Shown here: positions 19,870 through 29,872 of the stretch, one piece after another | Position numbering within the stretch: position 1 is the stretch's first letter | Layout: each line of letters opens with the position of its first letter | DNA from: Tridacna crocea | Lineage: Eukaryota; Mollusca; Bivalvia; Cardiida; Cardiidae | Assembly: GCA_943736015.1 (NCBI GenBank) | Contig: OX031072.1 | Location: forward strand, 17,201,501-17,265,500 | Reading direction: 5' to 3' | Length of the DNA stretch: 64,000 nucleotides | Position numbers and translations under genes: made by a program | Notes under the pieces: generated by a model | Databases searched by the model: none | What the model saw: only the letters and a program-made list of their open reading frames with translations | What the model was told of the DNA's origin: nothing

Positions 19870-20144
19870 GGCCGTATGTACACCAATTTCGAAAGTAACA
19901 CTACTCCTGATTGGCTAAACTAAATGGTTTAGACGATCAGAAGTTGTGTCACTTTCAAATTTAGAAAATCTTGGTGAATAAGACAGAGAATATTCTTCTT
20001 GTTCACTTAGATTTCTAAATTTGAAAGTACCAAATGGTTAAGCCAATCAGAAGTTGTGTAACTTTCAAATTTAGAAAATCTTGGTGAATAAGCTTGAGAA
20101 TATTCTTAATTATATTAAGAATATTGGTGAATACAGGTCCAGGC
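19870..20144. mobile_element. F200 foldback element with an internal duplication
   Basis: The inner arm (GGCTAAAC, AAATGGTTTAG) is followed by a block from AGCCAATCAGAAGTTGTGT to AGAAAATCTTGGTGAATAAG that occurs twice (near 19930-19985 and 20040-20095). It ends AAGAATATTGGTGAATACAGG. Confidence 0.72.
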
Positions 20145-20200
20145 TGCATGATCCATGTGGTCTGGTCTTGACCTACATTGTCCACAAAGGTTTTTTATGT
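20145..20200. repeat. T210 core fragment
   Basis: GGCTGCATGATCCATGTGGT, CTGGTCTTGACCTACATTGT and CCACAAAGG resemble a worn T210 core and flank. Confidence 0.4.
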
Positions 20201-20309
20201 GGTCTTTGGTAAGAAAAAAATAATGTTACAAATTTCTATGTAGCTCCATAAAAAGTAGTATTTCTTCAAACAGTTTAAAGTGTTTTTCACTTTACATAAT
20301 CTTTACTAA

Positions 20310-20465
20310 TCTCTTAGCCTTTTACCAAATTATCGCGTTTCAAATAGACGCCTTTTGAAAACATTGTGGAAAGATGTAAGCATTTTTTTCTCCTTCATAG
20401 AGAAAATCAAAAAAGAAAGATAATATTTTTTATCCTTTCAAAACAAATTCAGTCCTTCTAGCAAT
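20310..20465 (+). mobile_element. T229 MITE, decayed
   Basis: CTTTTACCAAATTATCGCG, GACGCCTTTTGAAAACATTG, then a hairpin reduced to CTCCTTCATAGAG, and TTTCAAAACAAATTC of the right arm. Confidence 0.55.
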
Positions 20466-20599
20466 ATCTAATGGTGGTTTACAAATATCTTAAACGTGGA
20501 GAAATATTGTGTGGCTTCTTGAAGTGTTTTAAACACGTTACAGGACTATCCTGCGGTTTAGGTAACGATTTTTCGACAGGAAGCTCTGATAAACATTGC

Positions 20600-20725
20600 T
20601 GCAGAAGGTGGTATTTGTTTGTATGGTGTTTAACACCGTTTTCAACATTATTTCAGTTTTATCGCAGCAACCAGTGCACATATGCTTTCCTCGAGTTTCT
20701 TGTGGCAGTATATGCTTGGTACGAT
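20600..20725 (-). mobile_element. SINE internal-domain fragment
   Basis: GTATGGTGTTTAACACCGTT, TTCAACATTATTTCAG and CAACCAGTGCACATATGCTT correspond to 38028-38105, part of a SINE read on the reverse strand. No tRNA-like head. Confidence 0.6.
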
Positions 20726-20728
20726 GGC

Positions 20729-20792
20729 TACCAGCATTTTCTCCTTTTCTCACAATGTTTTCAAAAAGCTTCTTTCCTTAGGGTCATCAATC
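20729..20792 (-). mobile_element. T229 half-hairpin joined to the SINE fragment
   Basis: CTACCAGCATTTTCTCCTTT, CTCACAATGTTTTC and AAAGCTTCTTTCCTTAGGGT are one core arm and the following outer arm. The other half is missing and the SINE domain sits in its place. Confidence 0.6.
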
Positions 20793-21170
20793 CTCGAAAA
20801 GAAATAGACGGAGCCAGCGCGGAATTCAAACCTAGAGCCCTCGACTGCCCAAAACGAAATAATTGGATTTTGACTATCGACTGCAAAATTTCATTAAAGC
20901 GGGACAGGGGTCAAACCGTTATATTATACAATATTCTTACCGAGCACTCGATGCTTTCTTACCATCGAAAAACTGTTCAGCGGCGAAAGTGGAATGTTTT
21001 CGGGCGCAAAAATTATCATAAAAATTAGCAAACCTAGGAAACAAAATTGCTGAGCTTGCACATTGAGTCAAAGATCCCCCACCCCCATCCAGTTATGAGC
21101 CTTGCACATTATCAACAAAGCTACCAGCAGGCTCAAAACGAAAAGATGTGTTAGTTTAAACATATTGTAT
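20793..21170. other. Unassigned stretch
   Basis: An open frame crosses here (20471-21028) but its first half is SINE and T229 sequence, so I do not call a gene. Confidence 0.3.
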
Positions 21171-21174
21171 TGTC

Positions 21175-21430
21175 ATTATTGGTACATAAACATATTTATA
21201 GTTTAGTTTAGTTTAAACATATTTATTTTACATCGATTGAGAAACAAGTTCTTACAACTTATACTAATCTCTCTCGGTTCTGCTTCTTGGGAACTACACC
21301 AGTACTCGTGCCGAATGTGTGGGCCAATGAAAAATCCCAAAGTTGACACCTGCTCCCAGGGATCGAACTCGAGACCTCGAGGCCGACGCTCTACCTTACG
21401 ACCACGGACACCAAACAAATTTCTGACGTA
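21175..21430 (-). mobile_element. tRNA-derived SINE
   Basis: Reverse-strand B-box GAGTTCGATCCC (21361-21372) and an A-box-like region (GGTCGTAAGGTAGAGC, about 21388-21404) form the head at the right. The tail at the left is AT-rich and carries TTAGTTTAAACATATTTATT, partly duplicated just upstream. It looks like a SINE from a different family than the one near 18700. Confidence 0.65.
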
Positions 21431-21815
21431 CAACTACAGAAAAGCTGGGCAAATGGGTCTGGCAACAAGTTCTAACAACTTAGGTTCGGCCATTCCCGAA
21501 AAGATGTAACCAAATAAACCACTACGAGGTTCTTTCCGTTCTTTTTTGAAGATATAAGGGGACTACCAGTCATTCTCCCGGCCCTATTCCCCATGTGGAA
21601 CTATACTTGTTTTCCTTGTCAGCCTTGATGCCTGAAAGATGGATTGAAATGCCCAGGGCACAATATCATCTAAGAACATTCGCTAAGATCGGCAAATAAA
21701 TGTCATATTTGCAGCTGCTCTCCCGTCTGTTTATTGGAGAAAGTTTGATGTCAAATTTTGCTTTTTTTGCTTTCTTCTTCTGGTTCTTTTGAGTTTTGGT
21801 TGAATACATTTTAGC
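21431..21815. other. Unassigned stretch
   Basis: A direct echo of the SINE tail (GGCAACAAGTTCTAACAACTTA, cited by CAAGTTCTAACAACTTA) is at 21460-21483. Otherwise nothing recognised. Confidence 0.3.
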
Positions 21816-21816
21816 C

Positions 21817-22074
21817 AGGGTCCGACAAAAGGTTGCTTAACGTATCTTCGTGATCCATTGTACCTACCAAGCAAGCTATAACATAGTAATAGATTCATAA
21901 TATGTAATTTTTTTCACAACCAACTTAATCGTGTGATAGACTGGTCCTTTGACATACAGGAAATTGACTCAGAGCGAAAAGTTTCGGCCCAGGTCAGCCT
22001 GCGCGGACTGCGCAGGCTGACCTGGGTCGATACTTTTCGCAGATGCATTAACCTCCCTTTTCACAGAGCACGGT
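21817..22074 (+). mobile_element. H258 element
   Basis: 258 bp from AGGGTCCGACAAAAGGTTGC to TCACAGAGCACGGT. The core at about 21973-22040 runs from GCGAAAAGTTTCGGCCCAGG to CTGGGTCGATACTTTTCGC around GTCAGCCTGCGCGGACTGCG. Its GC content is far above that of the surroundings. Confidence 0.8.
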
Positions 22075-22139
22075 CCATTGTCTTTTAAGTCTTAACTCGA
22101 GACTAGGAAATTTCAGACTTTTCCTAACTGTAACCATTT

Positions 22140-22290
22140 ATAGACAACAGATGATGTATGTTGTCTTTGAAAGGATAGAAAACATTGCGAGGAAAGGATA
22201 ACATGCTGGTAATCAGCATTTTCTCCTTTTCTAATGATAGTTTTTAAAGCTTTCTTTCCCGGCGTTGTTTCTTTCGTCGTAGTTTCGTAC
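22140..22290 (-). mobile_element. T229 MITE, decayed
   Basis: TTTGAAAGGATAGAAAACATTG, cited by GGATAGAAAACATTG, a weakened hairpin with CTGGTAATCAGCATTTTC, and AAGCTTTCTTTCCCGG. Both ends lost. Confidence 0.55.
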
Positions 22291-22529
22291 CTTGTAATTT
22301 ATACACTTGGACTGCTATTAAAAGCATGTAAGGGAACCATGGATTAGTTTCAGGCAGTTATGGTTTAGAATCTACATTTTGCAAAAAAAAAAAAAATCGC
22401 TGCTTTTCCCCGTTTTTCTACGGTAAAAAGATGTCGATATGAACATTATTTCTCACCTGGCAAAAAGGAAATACATTTTAAGTTAAGGGACATAATATTT
22501 TTAAACCCCTCATGGTTTATTTTAACGTA

Positions 22530-22960
22530 ATCAAAGCATTGAGAACGCTGAAGTAGTGTTTTTCAAGGAATACATTGTGTGGAATTTTAACATTTTAAAA
22601 GAAAAAAAGACATATAACGCTCAATCATAGAAAAGTCATGGGACGAACTGGTTTTAGAACGACAAAGTTCGGGACCAAACGATCGGTAGTCAAATTTTGT
22701 ATTTTGACATGCCATTTCCAATTATATGTCTGAATGCTACCGAAAAACTCATTTGCCTGAAAAAAATTGAGTTTAATTGAATCTATTTCCGTCCGCTTTG
22801 CATAAAATATGATACATGGTGTTCAAAATTTAATACTGAAGTCATAGTGGTATTGTCTTCGACAAATACCCCAATAAACGAAGTCTAGATTCTTATCGTT
22901 TTAGGAGAGACTTGTTAGATGAAAACAAATAGAAAATGACCAGTCATGTTATGTTCCATT
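22530..22960 (-). repeat. Dispersed repeat shared with 57130-57880
   Basis: About 430 bp shared in pieces with 57138-57190 and 57540-57885: GAACGCTGAAGTAGTGTTT, CATGGGACGAACTGGTTTTA, AACGATCGGTAGTCAAATTT, AAACTCATTTGCCTG and GGTATTGTCTTCGACAAATA. On the reverse strand a TTTTTTTCAG is followed by 43 codons without a stop before TGA near 22635. The other copy does not keep that frame open, so this could be a decayed exon-bearing duplicate or an unclassified element. No domain recognised. Confidence 0.5.
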
Positions 22961-22994
22961 CGATATACACGTTAGTCATGATCTGTGAAACTTG

Positions 22995-23075
22995 AGGGAG
23001 GTTTAATGCGTCTGTAAAAAGTATTGATTCATGTCAGTCTGCCATTCCGCACAGGCTTTACCTAGTTCGAAACTC
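22995..23075 (-). repeat. H258 core fragment
   Basis: GAGGTTTAATGCGTCTGTAA, AAAGTATTGATTCATGTCAG and CCGCACAGGCT are the inner end and one arm of an H258 element. Confidence 0.55.
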
Positions 23076-23591
23076 TTAGCAACTTTTTTTTCTTTTTATA
23101 TGATCATTCTACCTAATGCTATGTCTTGGTTCTATCGGTTTGCAGGCAGATTTGGTCTATCTAACGCCATGACTCGTTTGGTGTAGTGCGTTACACAGAT
23201 ACATTACGATCCCTTGTAACAAAGCATGACTGATGTATAAGTAACAAATACATATTTTTTATGCCAAAGTCGTTGCCATTTTTGGCGACGTTGCCGTTAA
23301 CGTAATGTGACGTTGATGTCATCAGCCTTGAATGATAAACAATATGTCCTTTGATAAAGGTTTGAAACAACCGAAACTAGTCTGGATTGAATTTATTTTT
23401 TCAAAAATGGACATACCTCTCCTAGCTCATGTTCTTTAAATTAGGGAGTTGAACACAAAAATGCAACATGACTTCATAGTGACTTTTTGCATTAACAGTC
23501 TGAGCGTCTGTTTTAGAAATAGATTTTTTTTTTCAATCTGTAAAGAAAGGTAATTTCAAGCCTCTGTTTGGCCACACTGCCTTTACGGAAA

Positions 23592-23806
23592 CCATAACAG
23601 TTTATCAAAAAAAAAATAGTATCTGAGGCATTATGGGTAACATATTGCGCGGTCTTGTGTTCTAGATATCGTATCTGGAGAATCAGTGAATGTTGTCAAA
23701 CCATAACAGTTTATCAAAAAAAAAAAAGTATCTGAGGCATTATGGGTAACATTTTGCGAGGTCTCGTGTTCTAGATATCGTATCTGGAAAATCAGTGAAT
23801 GTTGTC
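23592..23806 (+). repeat. Tandem duplication, 109 bp twice
   Basis: Two nearly identical units start CCATAACAGTTTATCAAAAA at 23592 and 23701 and end AATCAGTGAATGTTGTC. They differ at a handful of positions, so the duplication looks recent. Confidence 0.9.
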
Positions 23807-24528
23807 CTGTACAATATTTTCATTATTAACTGTTTCCCTATCAATTTTGAGGTTAAACGAGCCTTGGGGCGAAGGCTTTGAAAAGTACCCTATGGAAGAC
23901 AAATTCAATCATGCTGGACATACTGAATTTTTCTCTTCACATACTTCCAATTTGGTCTGGTCTAGCCCTTTCATAAATAGTTAAACGTCCGATATGTTAG
24001 ATTTCACTGACATTTTACCATAAAAAAAGTTACATATTTGGGTATGAGAGTAATTAAAAAAAAAAAGAAAGAAAGAAAAATGTAGTGAGAAAGTTTGTCA
24101 AATTTATAAGAGATAAGATACACATCTAAACTCAAGAAATTGCATCAAATTCTGGCACAGAATCCATAGATAATTGGGGATATTGAAACTTTTTGACGGA
24201 TCGTTCATTTGCAGACGGCCTCGTCTATATTGTTTTTCCTCCCAAGGGGGCGCTTTCTCAGGAAGACCTGTCATTGGTTAATTTAATATACGGTGACGTT
24301 AAAATGAACCAGGAAAGGTTAAACAATGTTATGTCCCTTGAGTAAAAACTTATTTCCTTTTTGCCAGATGAGAAATGGGCAATCGGGACAAATGGTAACC
24401 ATCTAATAAGGTGCTGCAAACCATTTCTTTGTTTGCCTGTTTTCTTTATCTTTTCTACCATGTAAAAATGCAGCTCACAATTTCCAGACACCTGCAGCAG
24501 TGTTATCATACATCAGTTATCTTTTCCT
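23807..24528. other. Unassigned stretch
   Basis: An A-rich AAAGAAAGAAAG tract lies near 24055-24080. No gene recognised. Confidence 0.3.
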
Positions 24529-24660
24529 TTAACCCTTTACCATACAATCCCGACTTTCAAATCCCCTGTGAAAGAAACCTTTTGAAAACATTGTTGGAAA
24601 AGGAGAAAATGCTGGTAACCAGCATTTTCTCCTTTTCCGACAATGTTTTCTGCCCCTCAG
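24529..24660 (+). mobile_element. T229 MITE, right half missing
   Basis: TTAACCCTTTACCATACAAT, a good hairpin (24589-24653), then the sequence leaves the family after TTTTCTGCCCCTC. Confidence 0.8.
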
Positions 24661-24689
24661 AATAATCTCACCTTGTCATATCATGGACC

Positions 24690-24815
24690 CCTATCACTCA
24701 CTCTATGTGTTGGTCTTTGTCTCTTTCTCTGTGCGTCTGTCCCATTCTTTCTCTTTCTCTCTCTCTCTCAACTATTGTCTGTTTTTTTGTCTCTCTGTGT
24801 GTCTGTCTGTCTAAT
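24690..24815. repeat. TC/TG-rich simple sequence
   Basis: Imperfect CTCT, TCTG and GTCT repeats. Confidence 0.8.
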
Positions 24816-24944
24816 AAATCTTTATCGATATAATAATAGAGGGCGTTTTAGCGGTCATTCAGTTTAATCTTGGTGGTAGCAGGCTTTTTGTATGCTTCGT
24901 CGGTTGTATCAAGGCTATTCTGAGGCATGACGATTTTGTTGATA

Positions 24945-25012
24945 ATTATGATGATGATGATGATGATGATGTTGTTGATGATGATAATTACAATGATGAT
25001 GATGATGATATC
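24945..25012. repeat. (GAT)n trinucleotide repeat
   Basis: Interrupted GAT repeat. Open frames through it encode runs of Met, Asp or Ile and are artefacts. Confidence 0.9.
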
Positions 25013-25227
25013 AACCTGTTTTAGACGCCTTTTTTCAAACCAAAAGAATAAGAAAAAAAAAAACGGAGATCTAGTCAAGTCACTCCTTGACTTTGGACTT
25101 TTTGACTTTTATCTGACAAAATCTACTGTCATGGAAGAGAGGAATCGATAAAATTAATTAGTGAAGAACTCGTGAAAATAAATTGATTGCAGTTTTATTG
25201 TCAGTATAACCCAATACTAAATATGCC

Positions 25228-25345
25228 CATGAGTTTATGGGCTTTGAGGATAAGAACTTGTGAAAACAATATAGGAAAAGGAGAAAATGCTGGTAACCAG
25301 CATTTTCTCCTTTTCCCACATCTTTTTTCTATTTTTCGTATAGGC
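25228..25345 (+). mobile_element. T229 MITE, truncated both sides
   Basis: GGGCTTTGAGGATAAGAAC, then a perfect inner hairpin (AAAAGGAGAAAATGCTGG and mirror). Outer arms and ends are lost. Confidence 0.72.
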
Positions 25346-25744
25346 AAATATCGTCATTGGAGCGATATTCAATCTGTTGTTTTCAAACTCATTCAATATA
25401 AATGAGAATTAAATTCATTCCCTTGGCATAGAGAAGAAGCAACAGATACAATGAAACAAAAGTATTATGAATCCCAAGGCATTTTCAATTAGATTCGAAA
25501 TATTACAAAAGAAAAACCTTGTTAGACTTTGTCAAGCTGCATATCCGTAATTATTAAGTACAGCCACATCCCTTGAACATGTGTATCTAGGAAGAAACCA
25601 GGGAAATATACAAAGATAAGGCAGCAGCTCCAGTCCGGCAGCTGTCATAATCCCACCTCTGCCACCAAATGTAACGTGCAAGGCCCGGTTGGATCACCCA
25701 TCCATGCACTGACCATAACGCATATCGCTACCAAGTAGAAAAAA
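25346..25744. other. Unassigned stretch
   Basis: Nothing recognised. Confidence 0.3.
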
Positions 25745-25747
25745 GGT

Positions 25748-25948
25748 ATAAAACCTTTCGCTGCTAAGTGAGACTTGCTGACCTTTTGCAGACAGTGTAG
25801 ATCAAGATCAGACTGCACAGAACGTGCAGTCTGATCTTTGATCTACACTGTCTGATGGGAAGATATATTTCTTCCCCTCAAGAGGCAAAATTTGGGTTTT
25901 TAGTCAGCTTGAAAATGTTGCTGTTTTTTTTAGCAGGATAAAGGTTAA
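25748..25948 (-). mobile_element. T210 element
   Basis: About 200 bp ending TAGCAGGATAAAGGTTAA. The core at about 25792-25854 reads CAGTGTAGATCAAGATCAGA, CTGCACAGAACGTGCAG and the mirror arm to CTACACTGTC. GAGACTTGCTGACC precedes it, as in other copies. The left end is weak (AAAACCTTTCGCTGCTAAG). Confidence 0.78.
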
Positions 25949-26029
25949 GTGCTAACCTTACGACAAGATTTTTGACCCGTGTGACTTAAAATTAGAAATG
26001 AAACATTGCTCACCTGATAGGGTATATGT

Positions 26030-26130
26030 ATCAAAGGGTGAAAAAAAACTCAGAGGAAAAGAGAGAAAATGCCTCTTCTAGCTCACTAATGTTTTCAAAA
26101 GCCCTCTTGCGTGAGATTGTCGAAACTTAG
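26030..26130 (-). mobile_element. T229 MITE, decayed
   Basis: GGAAAAGAGAGAAAATGCC, ACTAATGTTTTCAAAAGCCC and TTGTCGAAACTTAGATT are traces of the core and one arm. Confidence 0.5.
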
Positions 26131-26404
26131 ATTTGTTTGGAAAATAGCTGAAGTCATCATTTTAAGAAATACTGTATTAAATTACGATAATTAACAAAAA
26201 CGGGGAACATAAACACACAGATACAACACAATGTTAAATTTCATTTGAGACAAAAAAGCCAAAGTTGCTGTCATTATAACCGTCGAATGTCAAGCTATCA
26301 GAAGATTTATTACCATTTCATTTTCAAGAAAGAAATATTTTAGCAGAAAGTGGCTTTATTTCCTTTTAGCTAATTTTGTTGAGACAAAAAGGCACTTTCT
26401 CTCA

Positions 26405-26840
26405 GAAAAACTCAAACGTATTGATAAAAGCCATTTTCTCCGTTGCTACTTTATAGCGCGAATAGCGTGTACTCCAATCCCCAAATTTTGGGGAGAGTGA
26501 TGCGTCATTATCAGACAGGTCGAATCTTCGAAGAATCGTTGTCTGTGCATGTCATATTCTTCGAAGATTCGACCTGTCTTATATGACGCATCACTCCCCA
26601 CCAATATTATAGTTATAGGAGATGTCAGGCCTATTCTAGCCTCAGATTTCTCTAAACTGCTGATTATAGTTGCATGAATCGCACCAGTTAACGTTTTATT
26701 GAGCAAACGTTTATATCAGTTTGAAACTCAAAGTAACGGTTGTAGCGTAGGAAAGTAGTCCGGTTCTGTACCCAGGATGCCCAAATTAGATAGATGAGTA
26801 TTTGTAGAAGGCCATCTAGCGGGAGATAATGTCAAAGAAT
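26405..26840. repeat. D340 repeat, head-to-head pair
   Basis: The left part (26405-26535) is in reverse orientation: AAACGTATTGATAAAAGCCA to GACAGGTCGAATCTTCGAA. The right part (26540-26840) is forward: TTCTTCGAAGATTCGACCTG, TTTCTCTAAACTGCTGATTA, CATCTAGCGGGAGATAAT. Their facing ends form an inverted repeat of about 45 bp per arm, from AGTGATGCGTCA to TGACGCATCACT. Confidence 0.75.
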
Positions 26841-26889
26841 ATGACATGCGCATACAACGGTATTTGATGGCCAATGTACCTCTGCATGC

Positions 26890-27063
26890 TCTTCTAGAAT
26901 TTCTTTAACCAGCACTTTACACAGCCACTGGCTGCCTTCTAACATCGCCATCTTTCTGAAAAAGATCAGAGGTGACAGAGGGACAAATCCTGTCGTAGTT
27001 CCTATCATATATCCTCAAAAAGATCATCGCTTTTCCAAGAATCGAACCCAAAAACTACATCTC
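26890..27063 (-). mobile_element. tRNA-type SINE fragment
   Basis: CACTGGCTGCCTTC, GACAAATCCTGTCGTAG and the reverse B-box GGGTTCGATTCTT (27037-27049). It matches the SINE near 38320-38430. Confidence 0.6.
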
Positions 27064-27142
27064 TATATCATAAAAGTCAGAGCCCAGATACAGGGAGTGA
27101 TTTTGATTTCAAAATTAAAAATATTCAAATATTCTCCAATAA

Positions 27143-27217
27143 ACCCTATATTATTGGCACTCATTAGAATCGTCTCATTGAGACGATTCTAATGAGTACC
27201 CACAACATAGGGTTTGA
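27143..27217. repeat. Inverted repeat, about 37-bp arms
   Basis: AAACCCTATATTATTGGCA, CTCATTAGAATCGTCTCA, then its mirror TGAGACGATTCTAATGAG and TAGGGTTT. The arms match except for small differences near GGCA/CCACAA. The inner 18 bp are perfect. Confidence 0.85.
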
Positions 27218-27439
27218 AAGAGAAAAATGAATTTAGAATTCCATCACTACCTTTTATCTGGAGCTCTTTAAAAAGCTTGCTTTTTATGGTTTCACAACTA
27301 GGCCATCTTTTTGAAAGCTTCAATGGTAGACAAGTAATCCTATACACAGCTTTACTGTCTTGTTTTTTCTTTGGTCAAACATAGCCAAGTCTGAGGCGGA
27401 CTTTTCCAAGTCTAGCAGAATTTTCCATACCAAGACCAT

Positions 27440-27641
27440 TAGAGCATCTAGTCAAGACCCTGTAGGTGAATGTTTTTGAAAATATTGCTGAAAAAGTAGA
27501 GAATGGTGGTAACAGGCATTCTATCTTTTTCCCAATTTTTTTCTGTGCTGTTTCAATGACAAATCTCACATTTCATTTTTCGTCTGCAAATACTTTGAAC
27601 TCTGATGAGTCTCATATTTTTTTGTTTGGTAAAAGTTTAAC
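27440..27641 (+). mobile_element. T229 MITE, decayed
   Basis: GTTTTTGAAAATATTGCTG, a weakened hairpin (GAATGGTGGTAACAGGCATT), TTTTTCGTCTGCAAATAC and GTTTGGTAAAAGTTTAA. The family layout is kept although the arms have drifted. Confidence 0.62.
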
Positions 27642-27693
27642 GGGTTTTGGTTTAGTTCTAAACACACAATTTCCAGATAAGTATTTGAACTGC

Positions 27694-27840
27694 TCTCTGT
27701 GAAAAGGGAGCTTACTGCATCTGCAAAAAGTCTCGATTCAGGTCAGCCTGCGTGGACTGCGCAGGCTGACCTGAATCGATATTTTTTGCTTGAAGTCAAT
27801 TTTCCGCATGTCAAACGACCTGTGTACCCCTCAATTCAGT
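27694..27840 (-). mobile_element. H258 half element
   Basis: CTCTGTGAAAAGGGAGCTTA, CTGCATCTGCAAAAAGTCTC, then a nearly perfect hairpin (27726-27790) with GTCAGCCTGCGTGGACTGCG at the tip. The other terminus is absent. Confidence 0.72.
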
Positions 27841-28400
27841 CAGTTTGTTGAACAAAGTAGGTCAGTTTGTGTATTTTATATTATATGAAGGCTTGCTTAG
27901 TATTATGCAAGCTCAGTTTTGTTTATCAAGAGGTAAAGAAAATTCCACGAATGGAAGAAGGAGGTTTCATGCTGGAAAGGATTAGAGCTTCGACGCCATA
28001 TGGAAAGATTCCCAGATAAAGTCCAGCACGAAGTATTTACTTTGTCAGCCTAATTAGACTGTTACATGATACTATCTGATAGCATTTCTATAGGGAGGAC
28101 AAAAAATGATATTGCATCGATCATTATGACAGAGAAATGTCGGTTGTTCCAACCAGCGGTTATTTGTAAGCATGGTTTAACTCGAAGTTTTGTTTGGTAG
28201 GTCCAAGTTTTGGAAAATACTTACCAGACTAAAGCTGAGGTTATGCTTGTTTTATAATGCTAGTTGGAACAGCTGCTGTACATTGGTATGTTTGAAAAGA
28301 ACATGTAAATTATATAATAATAACTGTTGACATCTACCTGAGGACAACATCATTATACACTTGTATCTATTTGAAAAAAAATGCTGTTTATGAATAAGAT
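27841..28400. other. Unassigned stretch
   Basis: Nothing recognised. Confidence 0.3.
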
Positions 28401-28560
28401 AATGCTCAAATGTTGAAATTTGTCTTCAAAGGATGGAAAATATTGTGAAAAACGGGGGGAATAACAGGGTTTTCTGCCATTATTTTTTTTAAAGAAAAGC
28501 CTTCTCACGTGATCGTTTAAAGTGTAACTTAACACAGATAACTAATGTGAAATTTTCAGT
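28400..28560 (-). mobile_element. Very decayed T229 trace
   Basis: TTTGTCTTCAAAGGATGGAA, AATATTGTGAAAAACG and AAGAAAAGCCTTCTC in family order; no hairpin left. Confidence 0.35.
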
Positions 28561-28636
28561 TAGATAGTAAACATCCAAACATTGTTGTTTCAAAATTATG
28601 TTTTGGGGATTAATATCACCTTATCGTACAGTGGAG

Positions 28637-28735
28637 GTCCAAGATCATCTGCCTGCACGTTCTGTGCAGTCTGATCTTAATCTACACTTTCTGCAAACAG
28701 TCAGGAGGTCTCAGATCATCAGACTGCACATTCTG
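28637..28735. mobile_element. T210 core, then a partial second unit
   Basis: CCAAGATCATCTGCCTGCAC, TTCTGTGCAGTCTGATCTTA, TCTACACTTTCTGCAAACAG, then AGATCATCAGACTGCACATT starts a second unit. Confidence 0.62.
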
Positions 28736-28737
28736 GG

Positions 28738-28831
28738 CTGACAGACAGTCATCCAGCCAGCCCGCTAGCGGCAGCCATCCAGCCGGCCTACCAGCCAATT
28801 ATCCAGCCAAACAGACAGACAGACAATTTTT
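28738..28831. repeat. GACA and CCAGC simple repeats
   Basis: (GACA)n at both sides of imperfect CCAGCCNNCC units. Confidence 0.85.
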
Positions 28832-28984
28832 GCAACCTAATGAATAAAGAGGCACTGAATCGCGTTATTTGTTTCTTTTATAGATCTTTCCATTGTACCT
28901 TTGACCAAATTGGTACTAAAAAAGATATATATCCATCTAGAGTCTGGTCGATAGCATTATTTGCGCCTCGTTTCGATTGTAAAA

Positions 28985-29045
28985 TATGTAAATTACCCGG
29001 CGACTCAATTTACCAATCACGTTATTGGATTTAGCGCGCCTTTCT
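28985..29045. promoter_or_regulatory. Possible promoter: paired CCAAT boxes and GCGCGC
   Basis: TTACCAATCACGTTATTGGA holds a CCAAT box and an inverted one 12 bases apart, followed by TTTAGCGCGCC. This is promoter-like in an otherwise AT-rich setting. No exon can be attached with confidence. Confidence 0.25.
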
Positions 29046-29190
29046 TTGTACGACGAGCTACAGAGACAGGAGCGCTCTGTTTGATTTGTGAAAAAAACTG
29101 TAGGATTATAGAATATTGTTTTACCTGTTACTATAGCAAGAAATACATTGTGGTTCAAATTTGAACGGAAATAACTTGTCTTCTCTTTGC

Positions 29191-29419
29191 TTAACTCTTC
29201 ACCACACAACAAAATTTTTAGACTCGTCCAAATTGAAAGCACTTGCAGACGAGAAAATAACCGTAACTCAAAAATGTGATTTGTTTCCAGCTGGGTAGAA
29301 AACATTGTGGGAAAAAGAGAAAATGCTGGTTTCCAGCATTTTCTCCTTTTCCCACAACGTTTTCAAACGCTTTCCTTCTCAGGGTATTTAAAAGTCGGGG
29401 TTGTGTGAGAAAGAGTTAA
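29191..29419 (-). mobile_element. T229 MITE, full length
   Basis: 229 bp from TTAACTCTTCACCACACAAC to GTGTGAGAAAGAGTTAA. The hairpin is nearly perfect. Confidence 0.88.
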
Positions 29420-29560
29420 TCCATTATCTCCACTAGGTGACCTTTTAAATTAAACCATTTTGAATGTAACCACTTTTAAACATACTGAGAGAAAGATGAA
29501 CATGCTCGTAACGATCATTTTCTTCTCTTGGCACAATGTTTTCCCAAATGTATTCACCTA
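29416..29560. mobile_element. T229 MITE, decayed, sharing a TTAA
   Basis: Begins at the right TTAA of the previous copy (TTAATCCATTATC) and carries AACATGCTCGTAACGATCA and TTGGCACAATGTTTTCCC, a subtype-B-like core. Confidence 0.5.
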
Positions 29561-29829
29561 TCTCTTTTTTCATAGTTTGTAAAGATATTTTCAAAGTTTT
29601 CTGCTACAGACTTATTTCCGGAAGTAACTTATTACGTCACTAATCGAGAACGGTTGTGAAAAGGAAATATTTTGCGTTTGTCGTAAAAATCTAAAGGATT
29701 TCATAAAGGTGTTTTTACGCTGACAACTAAAACAGAAACAAGGACCAAAAGAAACATATATTTTTGTGGAGGTATAGCATGTGCGGATCTGACAGACGGG
29801 AAAAAAGAAGGGTAAGAATTTAATTTCGC

Positions 29830-29872
29830 CATCATCATCATCATCATCATCACCATCACCACCATCATAATT
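29830..29872. repeat. (CAT)n trinucleotide repeat
   Basis: About 14 units of CAT with CAC variants. Confidence 0.9.

Noticed and set aside
20471-21028. 185-codon open frame on the forward strand
   Set aside because: Its middle is SINE domain and half a T229 hairpin; no domain, no promoter or splice context.
22440-22560. Reverse-strand donor CCAGGTGAGA after a short ATG frame
   Set aside because: The frame is 12 codons, lies next to a repeat, and has no other support.
24945-25078. Poly-Asp, poly-Met and poly-Ile frames
   Set aside because: Produced by the GAT repeat.
29780-29815. Possible mini-exon MCGSDRREKRR followed by GTAAGA
   Set aside because: Only 11 codons, with no promoter signal and no following exon; too little to support.
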